Origin: Streptomyces sp. NBC_01016
GTDB lineage: Bacteria > Actinomycetota > Actinomycetes > Streptomycetales > Streptomycetaceae
DNA length: 64,000 bases
Direction: 5' to 3'
Assembly (NCBI RefSeq): GCF_026341035.1
Contig: NZ_JAPEOQ010000001.1
Location: forward strand, 3,844,001 to 3,908,000
The notes under the pieces are model-generated. The model saw only the letters and a list, made by a program, of their open reading frames with translations, was not told the DNA's origin and made no database searches. The position numbers and the translations under genes are program-made. Each line of letters begins with the position of its first letter. The first letter of the stretch is position 1. This document shows positions 53,331 to 61,760 of the stretch, piece after piece.

Positions 53331-54469
53331 GACGGGCAGGCCTTCGAGGCGCTCGCCCGGTCGAAGCGGTAACCGCCGTCGACGGCCGCCGCCTCCGGTA
53401 CGTCGGGCAGATCACGGAAGAGCTTCGGCTCGGCCGCCATCACCTTCAGGATCGGCTTGGGGTCGAAGTACTTGTCGACGTCGAAGCCGCCCTTGACGGC
53501 GCCCTGCCCGGCGAGCAGCCGCGCCTGGGTGTCGAGGGCGAGGTAGTTGCAGGCGGAGAAGCGCGGGTCGAGCTGCTTCACGTTGTGCTTCATCGCTTCC
53601 TCTGCCACGGCCTTCTTTGTGCCGGGCAGCCACCGGGTCGCGGAGTCGGCCGCGTCCCCGGGGTTCTCGCGCATCCACTGGTCGGTGCGTGCCCGCGCCG
53701 TCAGGAAGCGCTCGACGACCTCCGGGTGCTTCTTCGCGTACGAGGGTGTGGTGACGATGTAGCCGATGAACGGGATGTGGCCGCCGCCCCGCAGCACCTC
53801 CTTGGCGCCGTCGACCTGGTCGACGACCGTGATGGGGAACGGATCCCAGACGATGGCGGCGTCGATGCCTCCCGTCTTGAGGGCGACCGCCATGTCCGGC
53901 GGCTCGGTGTTCACGATCTTGACGTCGCTCGCCTTCAGGCCCGCCTCGTCCAGCAGGCCGAGCAGATAGAGGTGGTTGATGGACCCCTCGGAGACACCGA
54001 TCTTCTTGCCGCGCAGTGTCTTGAGGTCCTTGCCGTCCACGCCGGACTCGGCCGCGGCGACCACGGCCATCGTCTCGTCGATGCTCTTCCGGCTGGACGA
54101 GCCGGTGTAGTTGCCGACCAGGGACAGGTCGATGCCCTTCTGCGCGGCGGCGATCGCGGGCGTGCCGACCTGGATGAAGTCGACCTCGCCCGCTTGCAGC
54201 GCGTTGAGCGCGTCGACACCCGTCGGGTACGGCTGGGCCAGCTTCACGTTGAGGTTCTGCTCGTCGAAATACCCGGCCTCCACACCGGACGGCAGGCCTA
54301 TCTGGTCGATGGCGGACACATATCCGGCTCTGACGCGGATCGGCGCCGCCGCGCCCGCGCCGGATGCACCCTCCACGGCATCGTCCACGGTGGAACCGTC
54401 GGAACACCCCGCGAGCAGCAGGATTCCCGAGCATGCCGCCACGGCGATGTGGCGTTTGGCGCGAACCAT
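53327..54469 (-). CDS. sulfonate/nitrate/taurine-type ABC substrate-binding lipoprotein
   Basis: 380 aa, SsuA/TauA family. Signal and lipobox SGILLLAGCSDG near residues 14-25. Family segments: GLPSGVEAGYFDEQNLNVKL, ALQAGEVDFIQVGTPAI, GKKIGVSEGSINHLYLLGLLDEAGL and AAIVWDPFP. Such proteins bind organosulfonates, nitrate, pyrimidine precursors or aromatic acids, so the ligand is open. The kinase and aldolase genes directly upstream point to a carbon-source acid rather than a sulfonate. Confidence 0.88.
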   Translation of the reverse strand: MVRAKRHIAVAACSGILLLAGCSDGSTVDDAVEGASGAGAAAPIRVRAGYVSAIDQIGLPSGVEAGYFDEQNLNVKLAQPYPTGVDALNALQAGEVDFIQVGTPAIAAAQKGIDLSLVGNYTGSSSRKSIDETMAVVAAAESGVDGKDLKTLRGKKIGVSEGSINHLYLLGLLDEAGLKASDVKIVNTEPPDMAVALKTGGIDAAIVWDPFPITVVDQVDGAKEVLRGGGHIPFIGYIVTTPSYAKKHPEVVERFLTARARTDQWMRENPGDAADSATRWLPGTKKAVAEEAMKHNVKQLDPRFSACNYLALDTQARLLAGQGAVKGGFDVDKYFDPKPILKVMAAEPKLFRDLPDVPEAAAVDGGYRFDRASASKACPS

Positions 54470-54484
54470 TGGCTTCTCAACTCC

Positions 54485-55459
54485 TCATCGGACCGGTGTG
54501 CTTGCTGACGGTGGTGGCCGGTCGGCGCCCTGGCTCCGGCGCTCGGCGTCGACGTCCTCGCGGCGCGGGATCGGCGTGACGGCGCCCGGCCCTGTCGTGG
54601 TCAGCGCCGCCGCGACCGCCGCGTACCGGGCGGCCTCCGGTGGCGTGGCCCCGGCCAGGAGGCGTGCCGCGAAGGCGCCGTCGAAGGTGTCACCGGCGCC
54701 GGTGGTGTCGACCGGGTCGACCGGGTGCGGCGCGATGCGGGTGACCGCCCCGTCGTGCGCGAGGAGCGCTCCCCGGTCACCCATCTTCAGGACCACGACG
54801 GAAGGCCCGCGGCGTACGAACTCCGCGAGGACCTCGTCCGGATCGTGCAGCCCGGTGAGCAGCCGCCCCTCGTCGAGGTTCGGCAGCGCGATGTCGCACA
54901 GCTCGACGCTGCGCCAGGCCACCGCGCGGGCCCGTTCGGCGGGCCACAGGGCGGGCCGGATGTTGGGGTCGTAGCTGACCAGGGTGCCGTTGTCCCGGGC
55001 CAGTCGCATCGCGTGGAAGGCCGCGTCGCAGGCGGACGTGGAGATCGCCTGGGTGATGCCGCTCAGGTGCAGGAGGCGGGCCCGCGCGATCGCCCCGGCC
55101 GGCATGTCGGCGGGCGCGAGGCGGCTGGCGGGGGACCGCGCCCGGTAGTACGTGAAGGAACTCTCCGTCGGGGTGCGGGCGATGAAGTAGATCCCGGTCC
55201 GCCCGCCCGGTTCGCGGACGACGTGCTCGGTCGCGATGCCCTCCCGCTCCCACAGCCGGAGGAAGGAGGCGCCGAAGTCGTCGTCGCCGATGCGCGTGAT
55301 GTACCCGGTGTCGGCGCCGGAACGGCGGGCGGCCACACAGAAGTTGGAGGTGTCACCGCCGTGCCCGACGGTGAAGGAGGTGCCCGCGCCGACAGGGCCC
55401 GGCGCGTCCGTGGACGTGTTGAACTCGAGCAGCGGCTCACCGGCCGCGAGGATGTCCAC
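54485..55459 (-). CDS. PfkB-family sugar kinase, 2-keto-3-deoxy-acid kinase type
   Basis: 324 aa, GTG start. PfkB motifs: GGDTSNFCVAARRSG near the start and the catalytic/anion-hole motif DTTGAGDTFDGAFAARLL near residues 246-263. The opening ILAAGEPLLEFNTS and the FTYYRARSPASRL region match 2-keto-3-deoxygluconate/galactonate kinases. With dgoD in the same direction upstream, phosphorylation of 2-keto-3-deoxygalactonate is the likely reaction. Seven bases separate it from the RraA-like gene. Confidence 0.83.
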   Translation of the reverse strand: MDILAAGEPLLEFNTSTDAPGPVGAGTSFTVGHGGDTSNFCVAARRSGADTGYITRIGDDDFGASFLRLWEREGIATEHVVREPGGRTGIYFIARTPTESSFTYYRARSPASRLAPADMPAGAIARARLLHLSGITQAISTSACDAAFHAMRLARDNGTLVSYDPNIRPALWPAERARAVAWRSVELCDIALPNLDEGRLLTGLHDPDEVLAEFVRRGPSVVVLKMGDRGALLAHDGAVTRIAPHPVDPVDTTGAGDTFDGAFAARLLAGATPPEAARYAAVAAALTTTGPGAVTPIPRREDVDAERRSQGADRPPPSASTPVR

Positions 55460-55466
55460 GCCGGCC

Positions 55467-56120
55467 TCAGATCCGGTGGTACTTCTCGAGCCCGCCCCGC
55501 AGCGAGCCCGATTCCAGGATCAGGGCGGTCTGTTCGCGCTCCCGCCGCTCGATCTCCTGTGCCGCTTCGAGGACTTGGGGCACGCGGTCGGCGGGCACGC
55601 ACACCACGCCGTCGCTGTCCGCGACGATCAGGTCGCCGGGGTACACCCGCGTACCGCCCATCTCCACCGGCTCGTTGAGGCTGACCGTGCGATAGCGGCC
55701 GACCGTGGTGGCCGGCACGCCGCCGCGGGCGTAGACGGGGAACTGCGGGTAGTCGCGGCGGATCTCCTCGATGTCGCGCACCCCCGCGTCGAGGACCGCG
55801 CCCGCGACGCCGTTGGCGACGGCTCCCGCGCTCATCAGACCGCCCCACACCGCGACGTCGGCGCCGCCCGCCGCGATGCACACGACGCTGCCCGGCGCCG
55901 ACTCGTCGATGGCCCGCAGCGCGTGCTCCGGCGGGACGGGCTCGGGCGAGGGAACCTCCAGGACGGTGACGGCCGGGCCGACGAGCTTGCCGGGCAGGAC
56001 CTGGCGGATGGTGCCGGAGAGATAGCCGCGCGCTGCGAACTGCTCGACCGCGTCGGCGACGGACGCCGTGGCGATCGAGCGGAACGCCTCGATGGTCTCG
56101 GGGGAGAAGGAGTTGGCCAT
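55467..56120 (-). CDS. RraA-family class II aldolase
   Basis: 217 aa of the RraA/4-hydroxy-4-methyl-2-oxoglutarate aldolase family. The substrate/metal region GAVANGVAGAVLDAGVRDIEEI contains the conserved Arg-Asp, and YPGDLIVADSDGVVCVPADR is the second signature. Enzymatic members cleave 4-hydroxy-2-oxo acids to pyruvate; regulatory RraA proteins lack that role. Location between a sugar kinase and sugar-acid genes suggests it acts as the aldolase of the route, since no KDPGal aldolase of the usual family is present here. This is inference. Confidence 0.82.
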   Translation of the reverse strand: MANSFSPETIEAFRSIATASVADAVEQFAARGYLSGTIRQVLPGKLVGPAVTVLEVPSPEPVPPEHALRAIDESAPGSVVCIAAGGADVAVWGGLMSAGAVANGVAGAVLDAGVRDIEEIRRDYPQFPVYARGGVPATTVGRYRTVSLNEPVEMGGTRVYPGDLIVADSDGVVCVPADRVPQVLEAAQEIERREREQTALILESGSLRGGLEKYHRI

Positions 56121-56187
56121 GCGGGATGTGCTCCTGTCCAGGTCGGCGAATCGACTGGGGCAACCGTAGGAGCGCACTGATGGGCCG

Positions 56188-57171
56188 TCAGTGTTCGGTC
56201 GCGAATGCGGCTATTCGACTAGCGGATGGCGCGGGCCCGGCCGACGCGTCCCATGGCCAGGTGGGCCCCGGCAGCCGGTCGAGGCACTCCCGTACCGCCG
56301 CGACCGCGGGCGACTCCTCGCCGGTCCGCCACCACGTGGCGACGGCCCGCTCGCAGCCGGCGTCGCGGACCGGCACGAGGGCCACGCCCTCGGTGTCGGC
56401 GGTGGTCATGGCCAGCGCGTTGGTGACACCGACGCCGAGCCCGTGCCGGACCAGAGAGATCAACGTCTGCGGCTGGTTGGTGCGTTCGCGGATCACCGGT
56501 TGCAGGCCGAGGTTGGCGAAGGCGAGATTGGTCTCGTACTGACGGCTGTGCCCGTCGTCGCTCTCCCCGATGCTGATCACCGGCTGGGTCACCGTCTGCG
56601 CGAGCGCCACCTCGTGCGCGCCGGCCAGCGGGTGGTCGGCGCGGAAGACCGCGACGAGCGGCTCGCGCCACAGCACCCGGTTGGCCACCCGGTCGGAGCT
56701 GACCAGCGGGTGCAGCGGTCTGACGGCCAGATCGACGCCCCCGTCGACGAGTTGCTCGCCCAACTCCAGGCTCGGCCCCTCGTGCAGGACGAGCCGCACC
56801 CGCGGATACGCGGCGCGCAGGGCCCGCACCGCCCGCGGGTACAGATGGGCGGCGGCGCTCGGATAGCAGCCGAGCCGGACCGTCCCGCACACCGCCCCCT
56901 CGGTGCTCTCCGCCATCAGGTCGAGCCGCCGCAGGATCTCCTCGGCGTGCGGAAGCAGACCCCGCCCCTCCGGGGTGAGCGTCGCGGGCTGAACGGAACG
57001 GTCCACGAGTCGCCGCCCCACGAGCCGCTCCAGCGCGGCGATGTGGCTGCTCACCCGCGGCTGGGAGCGGTAGAGCGTCTTGGCGGCGGCGGAGAAGCTG
57101 CCGTGCCGGGCGACCGCCACGAAGCTGGCGATCCAGTCGATGCGGTAGTGGTGCACGCTTGTGAGGTCCAT
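56188..57171 (-). CDS. LysR-family regulator, paralogue of 49353-50360
   Basis: 327 aa from ATG 57171 after GGAGG. Helix-turn-helix FVAVARHGSFSAAAKTLYRSQPRVSSHIAALERL and the effector domain are standard. RTNQPQTLISLVRHGLGVGVTN matches the other LysR of this window almost residue for residue, so the pair probably arose by duplication and may bind related effectors. It lies inside a same-strand series between the cupin and the RraA-like gene and probably controls that series. Confidence 0.88.
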   Translation of the reverse strand: MDLTSVHHYRIDWIASFVAVARHGSFSAAAKTLYRSQPRVSSHIAALERLVGRRLVDRSVQPATLTPEGRGLLPHAEEILRRLDLMAESTEGAVCGTVRLGCYPSAAAHLYPRAVRALRAAYPRVRLVLHEGPSLELGEQLVDGGVDLAVRPLHPLVSSDRVANRVLWREPLVAVFRADHPLAGAHEVALAQTVTQPVISIGESDDGHSRQYETNLAFANLGLQPVIRERTNQPQTLISLVRHGLGVGVTNALAMTTADTEGVALVPVRDAGCERAVATWWRTGEESPAVAAVRECLDRLPGPTWPWDASAGPAPSASRIAAFATEH

Positions 57172-57267
57172 GACGCCTCCAGTCACCGAGATCGACCGGA
57201 ACGCTACCCTCGGTGAGCCGTCAAAAGAATGGTGCGTGATCACCCCATCGGCCGTTCTTCCCGGACA

Positions 57268-57771
57268 TCAACGGATGAACTGGTCCACGTACTCGGCTCC
57301 GAGTCCGACCTTGTCGTAGTGCTCCCGGCACATCTCGATCTTCGTGAAGGTGTCCTCGTAGCCGATCTGGACGCCGTCCTCGTCGACGTACGCCATCGCG
57401 CCGGTGATGTTGAAGAACGTGATCATCTCGGCGCAGTCCTCGGGCACGGCGAGCGTGTGGATCTCGCCGGGCGGCTCGTAGACGAAGTGGCCCGCCTCGG
57501 CGACCCATTCGTGCTCGTAGTAGTGCCACTTGCCCTTGATGACATAGCCGAAGACGACTCCGGGATGCCGGTGCCGGGACACGATGCCGGCGGCGGTCAC
57601 CTTCAGCAGGTTGCACCACTGCCCGGTCACCGTGTTGAACATCAGCGGCCGGAACCACACGTTCGGCGCCTGCGGCACCCACACCCGTTCGTCCTCGGGC
57701 AGGGCCGCGACGGCGATCTCCGGCGGGACGACGGAGGAGGCGGGAATGACCGGGCCTCGACTCTGTGACAT
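57268..57771 (-). CDS. cupin protein, 2,4'-dihydroxyacetophenone dioxygenase-like
   Basis: 167 aa single-cupin protein. Metal ligands are visible in VSRHRHPGVVFGYVIKG (His-x-His, followed by the Gly/Glu motif with YYEHEW) and in the second motif GHFVYEPPGEIHTL. The size and the phrase WHYYEHEWVAEAGHFVYEPPG resemble the dioxygenase-like cupins annotated as 2,4'-dihydroxyacetophenone dioxygenase. An oxidative cleavage or a lactonase/isomerase role on a sugar acid is possible; the substrate is not known. It follows the dehydrogenase gene by 44 bases. Confidence 0.78.
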   Translation of the reverse strand: MSQSRGPVIPASSVVPPEIAVAALPEDERVWVPQAPNVWFRPLMFNTVTGQWCNLLKVTAAGIVSRHRHPGVVFGYVIKGKWHYYEHEWVAEAGHFVYEPPGEIHTLAVPEDCAEMITFFNITGAMAYVDEDGVQIGYEDTFTKIEMCREHYDKVGLGAEYVDQFIR

Positions 57772-57815
57772 GGCGTTACGTTCCTTTCCTCGTAAGGGGG
57801 TTGGAGGTGGACGGG

Positions 57816-58544
57816 TCACGCGGCGAGATAGCCGCCGTCCACCGCGAGCACGGCCCCCGTGATGAACCCGGCGTCCGGGCCCGCGAGGAACGCGACGGCC
57901 CCCGCGATCTCGGCGGGCGTGCCCCAACGCCCCATCGGGGTGCGGTCGATGATGCGTCGGCTGTTCTCCGGGTCCTCCTGGAGGTCCCGGGTGAGCGGGG
58001 TGCGGATCCAGCCGGGCGCCACCGCGTTGACCCGGATCCCCTGGTCGGCCCAGGCGACGGCGAGGGACTTCGTCAGCTGCATCACCCCGCCCTTGCTGGA
58101 GCTGTACGCGGGCACCTTGGGGCCGCCGAAGTAGCTCAGCATGGAGGCGACGTTGACGATGCAGCCGCCGGTGTCGGCGAGCGCCTTGCGGGCCGCGACG
58201 CAACTCCGCATCGTCCCGGTGAGGTTGACGCCGACGACTTCGGCGAAGACATCCGGTTCGTACTCCCGGCCGCGGGCGATCACCCCGGCCGCGTTGACCA
58301 GCACGTCGAGCCCGTCGAGCCCGTCCAGGAAGGCGCTCAGCGCCTCCGCCCGTGTGACGTCGAGCTCCACGGCCCGTACGGCTGAGGGGAGTTCACCGGC
58401 ACACCGGTCCGCGTCGAGACCCGCGACGACGACCTCGTCCCCGTCGGCGGCGAAGCGCCGAGCGATCGCGGCACCGATGCCGCTGGTGCCACCGGTGACC
58501 ACCACGGTCCGCCCGCCGGGCCCCGCCACCTCGTCCTGGTGCAC
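57816..58544 (-). CDS. short-chain dehydrogenase/reductase
   Basis: 242 aa from GTG 58544, behind AAGGGGG; the open frame extends further up but into the palindrome region. Classic SDR motifs: TGGTSGIGAAIA, NAAG, the catalytic Ser in NVASMLS, YSSSK and PGWIRTPLT. It oxidises or reduces a hydroxyl of a sugar or sugar acid. Next to dgoD a galactose or uronate dehydrogenase function is reasonable, which would produce the galactonate for DgoD; this is inference. Confidence 0.87.
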   Translation of the reverse strand: MHQDEVAGPGGRTVVVTGGTSGIGAAIARRFAADGDEVVVAGLDADRCAGELPSAVRAVELDVTRAEALSAFLDGLDGLDVLVNAAGVIARGREYEPDVFAEVVGVNLTGTMRSCVAARKALADTGGCIVNVASMLSYFGGPKVPAYSSSKGGVMQLTKSLAVAWADQGIRVNAVAPGWIRTPLTRDLQEDPENSRRIIDRTPMGRWGTPAEIAGAVAFLAGPDAGFITGAVLAVDGGYLAA

Positions 58545-58566
58545 ATGTGCCCCCTTCTGTGTCCGG

Positions 58567-58599
58567 CTCGGAAGCGATCGCGAGCGCGATCGTTCCGAG
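58567..58599. promoter_or_regulatory. 33-bp near-perfect dyad between dgoD and the SDR gene
   Basis: Arms CTCGGAA-CGATCGCG (58567-58573, 58575-58582) and CGCGATCG-TTCCGAG (58585-58599) around a two-base centre, broken only by one extra G at 58574. It lies 22 bases before the SDR start. No T tract follows on either strand, so an operator or an RNA hairpin controlling translation is more likely than a terminator. Confidence 0.65.
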
Positions 58600-58687
58600 T
58601 CGACCACAGGGGGTGTTCAGGCGTCAGTTCTCATACGCGGGCGGAATGAGGGCCATTCGGATGCGGGCCCGCTCCGGTGTGGAAGTG

Positions 58688-59836
58688 TCACCACTCCGCG
58701 AACGACCCGTCCCGGTGCCGCCACACCGGGTTGTGCCAGCTCGTCGCCGAGTCGTCCGCCGCGCGGACCGCCTTCTCGTCGATCCGTACGCCGAGGCCCG
58801 GCAGGGTGGGGCGGGCGAAGTGGCCCTCGTGGAAGCGGAAGACCTCGGGGTCCGCGACGTAGTCGAGGAGTTCGGAGCCGTTGTTGTAGTGGATGCCGAT
58901 GGACTGTTCCTGGATGAGGAAGTTGGGTGTGCAGAAGGCGAGTTGGAGGCTGGCCGCGAGGGCGATCGGGCCGAGTGGGCAGTGCGGGGCGACCAGCGCG
59001 TCGAAGGTCTCGGCGAGCGAGGCGATCCGCCGCGACTCCGAGATGCCGCCCGCGTGCGAGAGGTCCGGCTGGACGACCGCCACCCCCGACTGGAGGGCCG
59101 GGAGCACCTCCGTACGGGAGTACAGCCGCTCGCCCGTCGCGACCGGTGTCGTCGTCGACTCCACCACACGCCCGATGCGGTGCGTGTACTCGGGCAGGAC
59201 CGGCTCCTCGACGAACATCGGGCCGTACGGTTCGAGGGCCGCCGCCGCGCGGACCGCGCCCGCCACCGTGAACCGGCCGTGGAAGTCGACCGCGAAGTCC
59301 CCTTCGGAGCCCAGTACTTCGCGGGCCACCGAGGCGCGGGCCGCCATGGCGTCGAGGTCGCCGACGGTCGGCAGGCGGTCGGTGCGGCCCGAACCGTTCA
59401 TCTTGACCGCCGTGAAGCCGGCCGCCGCCTGCTCGGCGATCTGGTCGCGCAGCTCGGCCGGTTCGTCGCCGCCCACCCAGCAGTAGGCGCGCACCCGTTC
59501 ACGTACAGGACCGCCCAGGAGCTGGTGCACGGGCGCGTCGTACGCCTGGCCCGCGATGTCCCACAGCGCCTGGTCGAGGCCCGCGACGGCGCTGGAGAGG
59601 ACCGGGCCGCCCCGGTAGAACGAGCCCTTGGTCATCAGCTGCCAGTGGTCCTCGACGCGCAGCGGGTCCGCGCCGACGAGGAACTGGTCGGCGAGTTCGT
59701 GGACGGCCGCGCGGACGGTGTCGGCGCGGCCCTCCACCACGGGCTCGCCCCAGCCGACGAGACCGTCGTCCGTCTCGATCCGGCACATCAGCCAGCGCGG
59801 CGGGACGGCGAAGGTCTCGACTCGGGTGATTTTCAA
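58688..59836 (-). CDS. dgoD: D-galactonate dehydratase
   Basis: 382 aa enolase-superfamily enzyme that matches E. coli DgoD along its whole length. Examples are the start MKITRVETFAVPPRW, VGWGEPVVEGRADTV, the metal ligands in DFHGR, FVEEP and ATGERLYS, QPDLSHAGGI, and the catalytic His in PHCPLGPIALAASL. The end is WRNP-like (WHNPVWRHRDGS). It dehydrates D-galactonate to 2-keto-3-deoxy-D-galactonate. It follows the sugar ABC transporter genes by about 30 bases in one direction. Fit to DgoD is much better than to other mandelate-racemase-group enzymes. Confidence 0.93.
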   Translation of the reverse strand: MKITRVETFAVPPRWLMCRIETDDGLVGWGEPVVEGRADTVRAAVHELADQFLVGADPLRVEDHWQLMTKGSFYRGGPVLSSAVAGLDQALWDIAGQAYDAPVHQLLGGPVRERVRAYCWVGGDEPAELRDQIAEQAAAGFTAVKMNGSGRTDRLPTVGDLDAMAARASVAREVLGSEGDFAVDFHGRFTVAGAVRAAAALEPYGPMFVEEPVLPEYTHRIGRVVESTTTPVATGERLYSRTEVLPALQSGVAVVQPDLSHAGGISESRRIASLAETFDALVAPHCPLGPIALAASLQLAFCTPNFLIQEQSIGIHYNNGSELLDYVADPEVFRFHEGHFARPTLPGLGVRIDEKAVRAADDSATSWHNPVWRHRDGSFAEW

Positions 59837-59867
59837 GCCAGTTGCTCCCTTGCGGTGTGGCGCCGGG

Positions 59868-60767
59868 TCACTCCTTGACGCTTCCCTCGGTCAGACCCGT
59901 CCGCCAGAAGCGCTGGAGGACGAGCATCGCGAAGGCCAGCGGGATGACGGAGACGAAGGCACCGCCGATGGTGTACTGCGTCAGCTCCGGGACCCGGTCG
60001 GCGGCCTGCTGCCACGTGACCAGGCCGAGCGTGATCGGGTACTTCCGGTCGTCGGAGAGCATCACCAACGGCAGGAAGTAGTTGTTCCAGATGTGCACGA
60101 ACTGGAAGAGGAAGACCGTGACGAGCGCCGGCGTCATGATGCGGAGCACCAGCGTCGCGAAGATCCGCTCCTCGCCCGCGCCGTCCACCCGCGCCGCCTC
60201 CAGGAGCGAGTCGGGGATGGACGCCTCCGCGTAGATCCGGCAGAGGTAGACGCCGAAGGGCGAGACGATGCTGGGGATCAGGACGGCCCAGTACGTGTCC
60301 GTCAGGTGCAGCTTGCTGAAGAGCAGGTACAGGGGGAGCGCCAGGGCCGTCGACGGGAGCAGCACGCCCGCCAGGACGAACTTGAACACCGCCTCTCGGC
60401 CCCGGAATTGGTACTTCGCGAGGGCGAAGCCGGCCGCCGCGGAGAACAGCGTGGCGAGCACCGCGCCCACCCCCGCGTACAGCAGGGAGTTCAGCGCCCA
60501 CTGGAGATAGATGTGGCGGTCGTACGCGAAGACGTTGCCCAGGTTGTGCAGCAGCTGCGGGTTGTCGAACCAGAAGCCGAAGGAGCCGTAGAGGCTGTCG
60601 TTGTTCTTCGTCGTGGCGACGATCAGCCAGTACACGGGGACGAGGAAGTAGATCGCGGCGATCGTGAGGACCGCGACCAGCACGATCCGGCCCGGCGTGA
60701 GGCGCCGTGGCCTGCGCGCCGGTGCCACGGGTGTGGCGGGGGGAGTCTTGACGTCGACAGCGGTCAC
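59868..60767 (-). CDS. CUT1 sugar ABC permease, MalG type
   Basis: 299 aa from GTG 60767 (AAAGGAG upstream), which overlaps the stop of the first permease. Six membrane helices; contact loop EASIPDSLLEAARVDGAGEERIFATLVLRIMTPALVT is the CUT1 EAA motif. It forms the sugar channel with the MalF-type subunit. No ATPase gene is adjacent; such systems in Streptomyces commonly share the MsiK ATPase encoded elsewhere. Confidence 0.92.
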   Translation of the reverse strand: MTAVDVKTPPATPVAPARRPRRLTPGRIVLVAVLTIAAIYFLVPVYWLIVATTKNNDSLYGSFGFWFDNPQLLHNLGNVFAYDRHIYLQWALNSLLYAGVGAVLATLFSAAAGFALAKYQFRGREAVFKFVLAGVLLPSTALALPLYLLFSKLHLTDTYWAVLIPSIVSPFGVYLCRIYAEASIPDSLLEAARVDGAGEERIFATLVLRIMTPALVTVFLFQFVHIWNNYFLPLVMLSDDRKYPITLGLVTWQQAADRVPELTQYTIGGAFVSVIPLAFAMLVLQRFWRTGLTEGSVKE

Positions 60768-61750
60768 CGCTCGCTCCTTTGCTTGCGGGTGACGAGGCTC
60801 AGGAAGCCGAAGGACAGGACCATCGCGACCACCGCGAGGATCACGGACTTGGCCGCCGCCACATAGATGTTGGCGTTGGAGAAGGCGTCGAAGTACGCGC
60901 TGAGGTTCGGCGTGTAGTCGGGGATGACGGCCGGCGCGATCTTCTTCAGGACCAGCGGCTCCGCGAACAGCTGCATCGTGCCGATGATGGAGAACACGCA
61001 GGTGAGGATGAGGGCCGGGCGGACGAGCGGGATCTTGAGGCGCAGCGCGATCTGCCAGGGGCCCGCCCCGTCGATCCTCGCCGCCTCGTACAGCTCCTGC
61101 GGGATGGACTTCAGCTGGGCGACGATGATCAGCATGTTGTAGCCGGCGAACTCCCAGATCACGATGTTCGCGATGGACCACAGCACGGTGTCGGGGCCGA
61201 GGAAGTCCGGCTGGAAGCCCAGGTCGCCGAGCATCTCGGTGATCGGGCTGATGCCGGGGACGTACAGGAAGCCCCACAGGATCGTCGCGATGACGCCGGG
61301 GATGCCGTACGGGAGGAAGTACGTCGCCCGCATCAGGCCGGCCCAGCGGTCGGATATCTGGTCGAGCAGCAGCGCGAGGACGAGCGAGAGCAGCAGCATC
61401 ACCGGGACCTGCACGATCCCGAAGAGCAGCACCCGGCCGAAGCCCTCCAAGAAGGCGTCCTGCTGGAGAGCGATGGCGTAATTGTCGAGGCCGCCGAAGA
61501 CGACCTTGGGGGCGCCGAGCCCGAGCGGTCCCGAACGCTCGACCTTCAGCAGGCTCTGGTAGATCGCGTAGAACACCGGGATGATCATCGCGAACAGATA
61601 GACCGCGAGGAACGGGCCGAGGAACAGCCACGCCTTGCGGTCCGGCCTGGCGCGGCGGGTGCGCCGGCGGCCGGTGGCCTTCGGGGGCGCGGGCGGGCGC
61701 GCGGAGTCGCCGGCGCCGGGCTGCGCGGACTTCACGGACGATGTCGTCAT
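60764..61750 (-). CDS. CUT1 sugar ABC permease, MalF type
   Basis: 328 aa. A ~35-residue basic N-terminus (RRTRRARPDRK) precedes the first helix (LFLGPFLAVYLFAMIIPVFYA). The EAA loop reads IPQELYEAARIDGAGPWQIALRLKIPLVRPAL. It pairs with the MalG-type permease through overlapping genes. Confidence 0.92.
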   Translation of the reverse strand: MTTSSVKSAQPGAGDSARPPAPPKATGRRRTRRARPDRKAWLFLGPFLAVYLFAMIIPVFYAIYQSLLKVERSGPLGLGAPKVVFGGLDNYAIALQQDAFLEGFGRVLLFGIVQVPVMLLLSLVLALLLDQISDRWAGLMRATYFLPYGIPGVIATILWGFLYVPGISPITEMLGDLGFQPDFLGPDTVLWSIANIVIWEFAGYNMLIIVAQLKSIPQELYEAARIDGAGPWQIALRLKIPLVRPALILTCVFSIIGTMQLFAEPLVLKKIAPAVIPDYTPNLSAYFDAFSNANIYVAAAKSVILAVVAMVLSFGFLSLVTRKQRSER

Positions 61751-61760
61751 CGTGCGCTCC

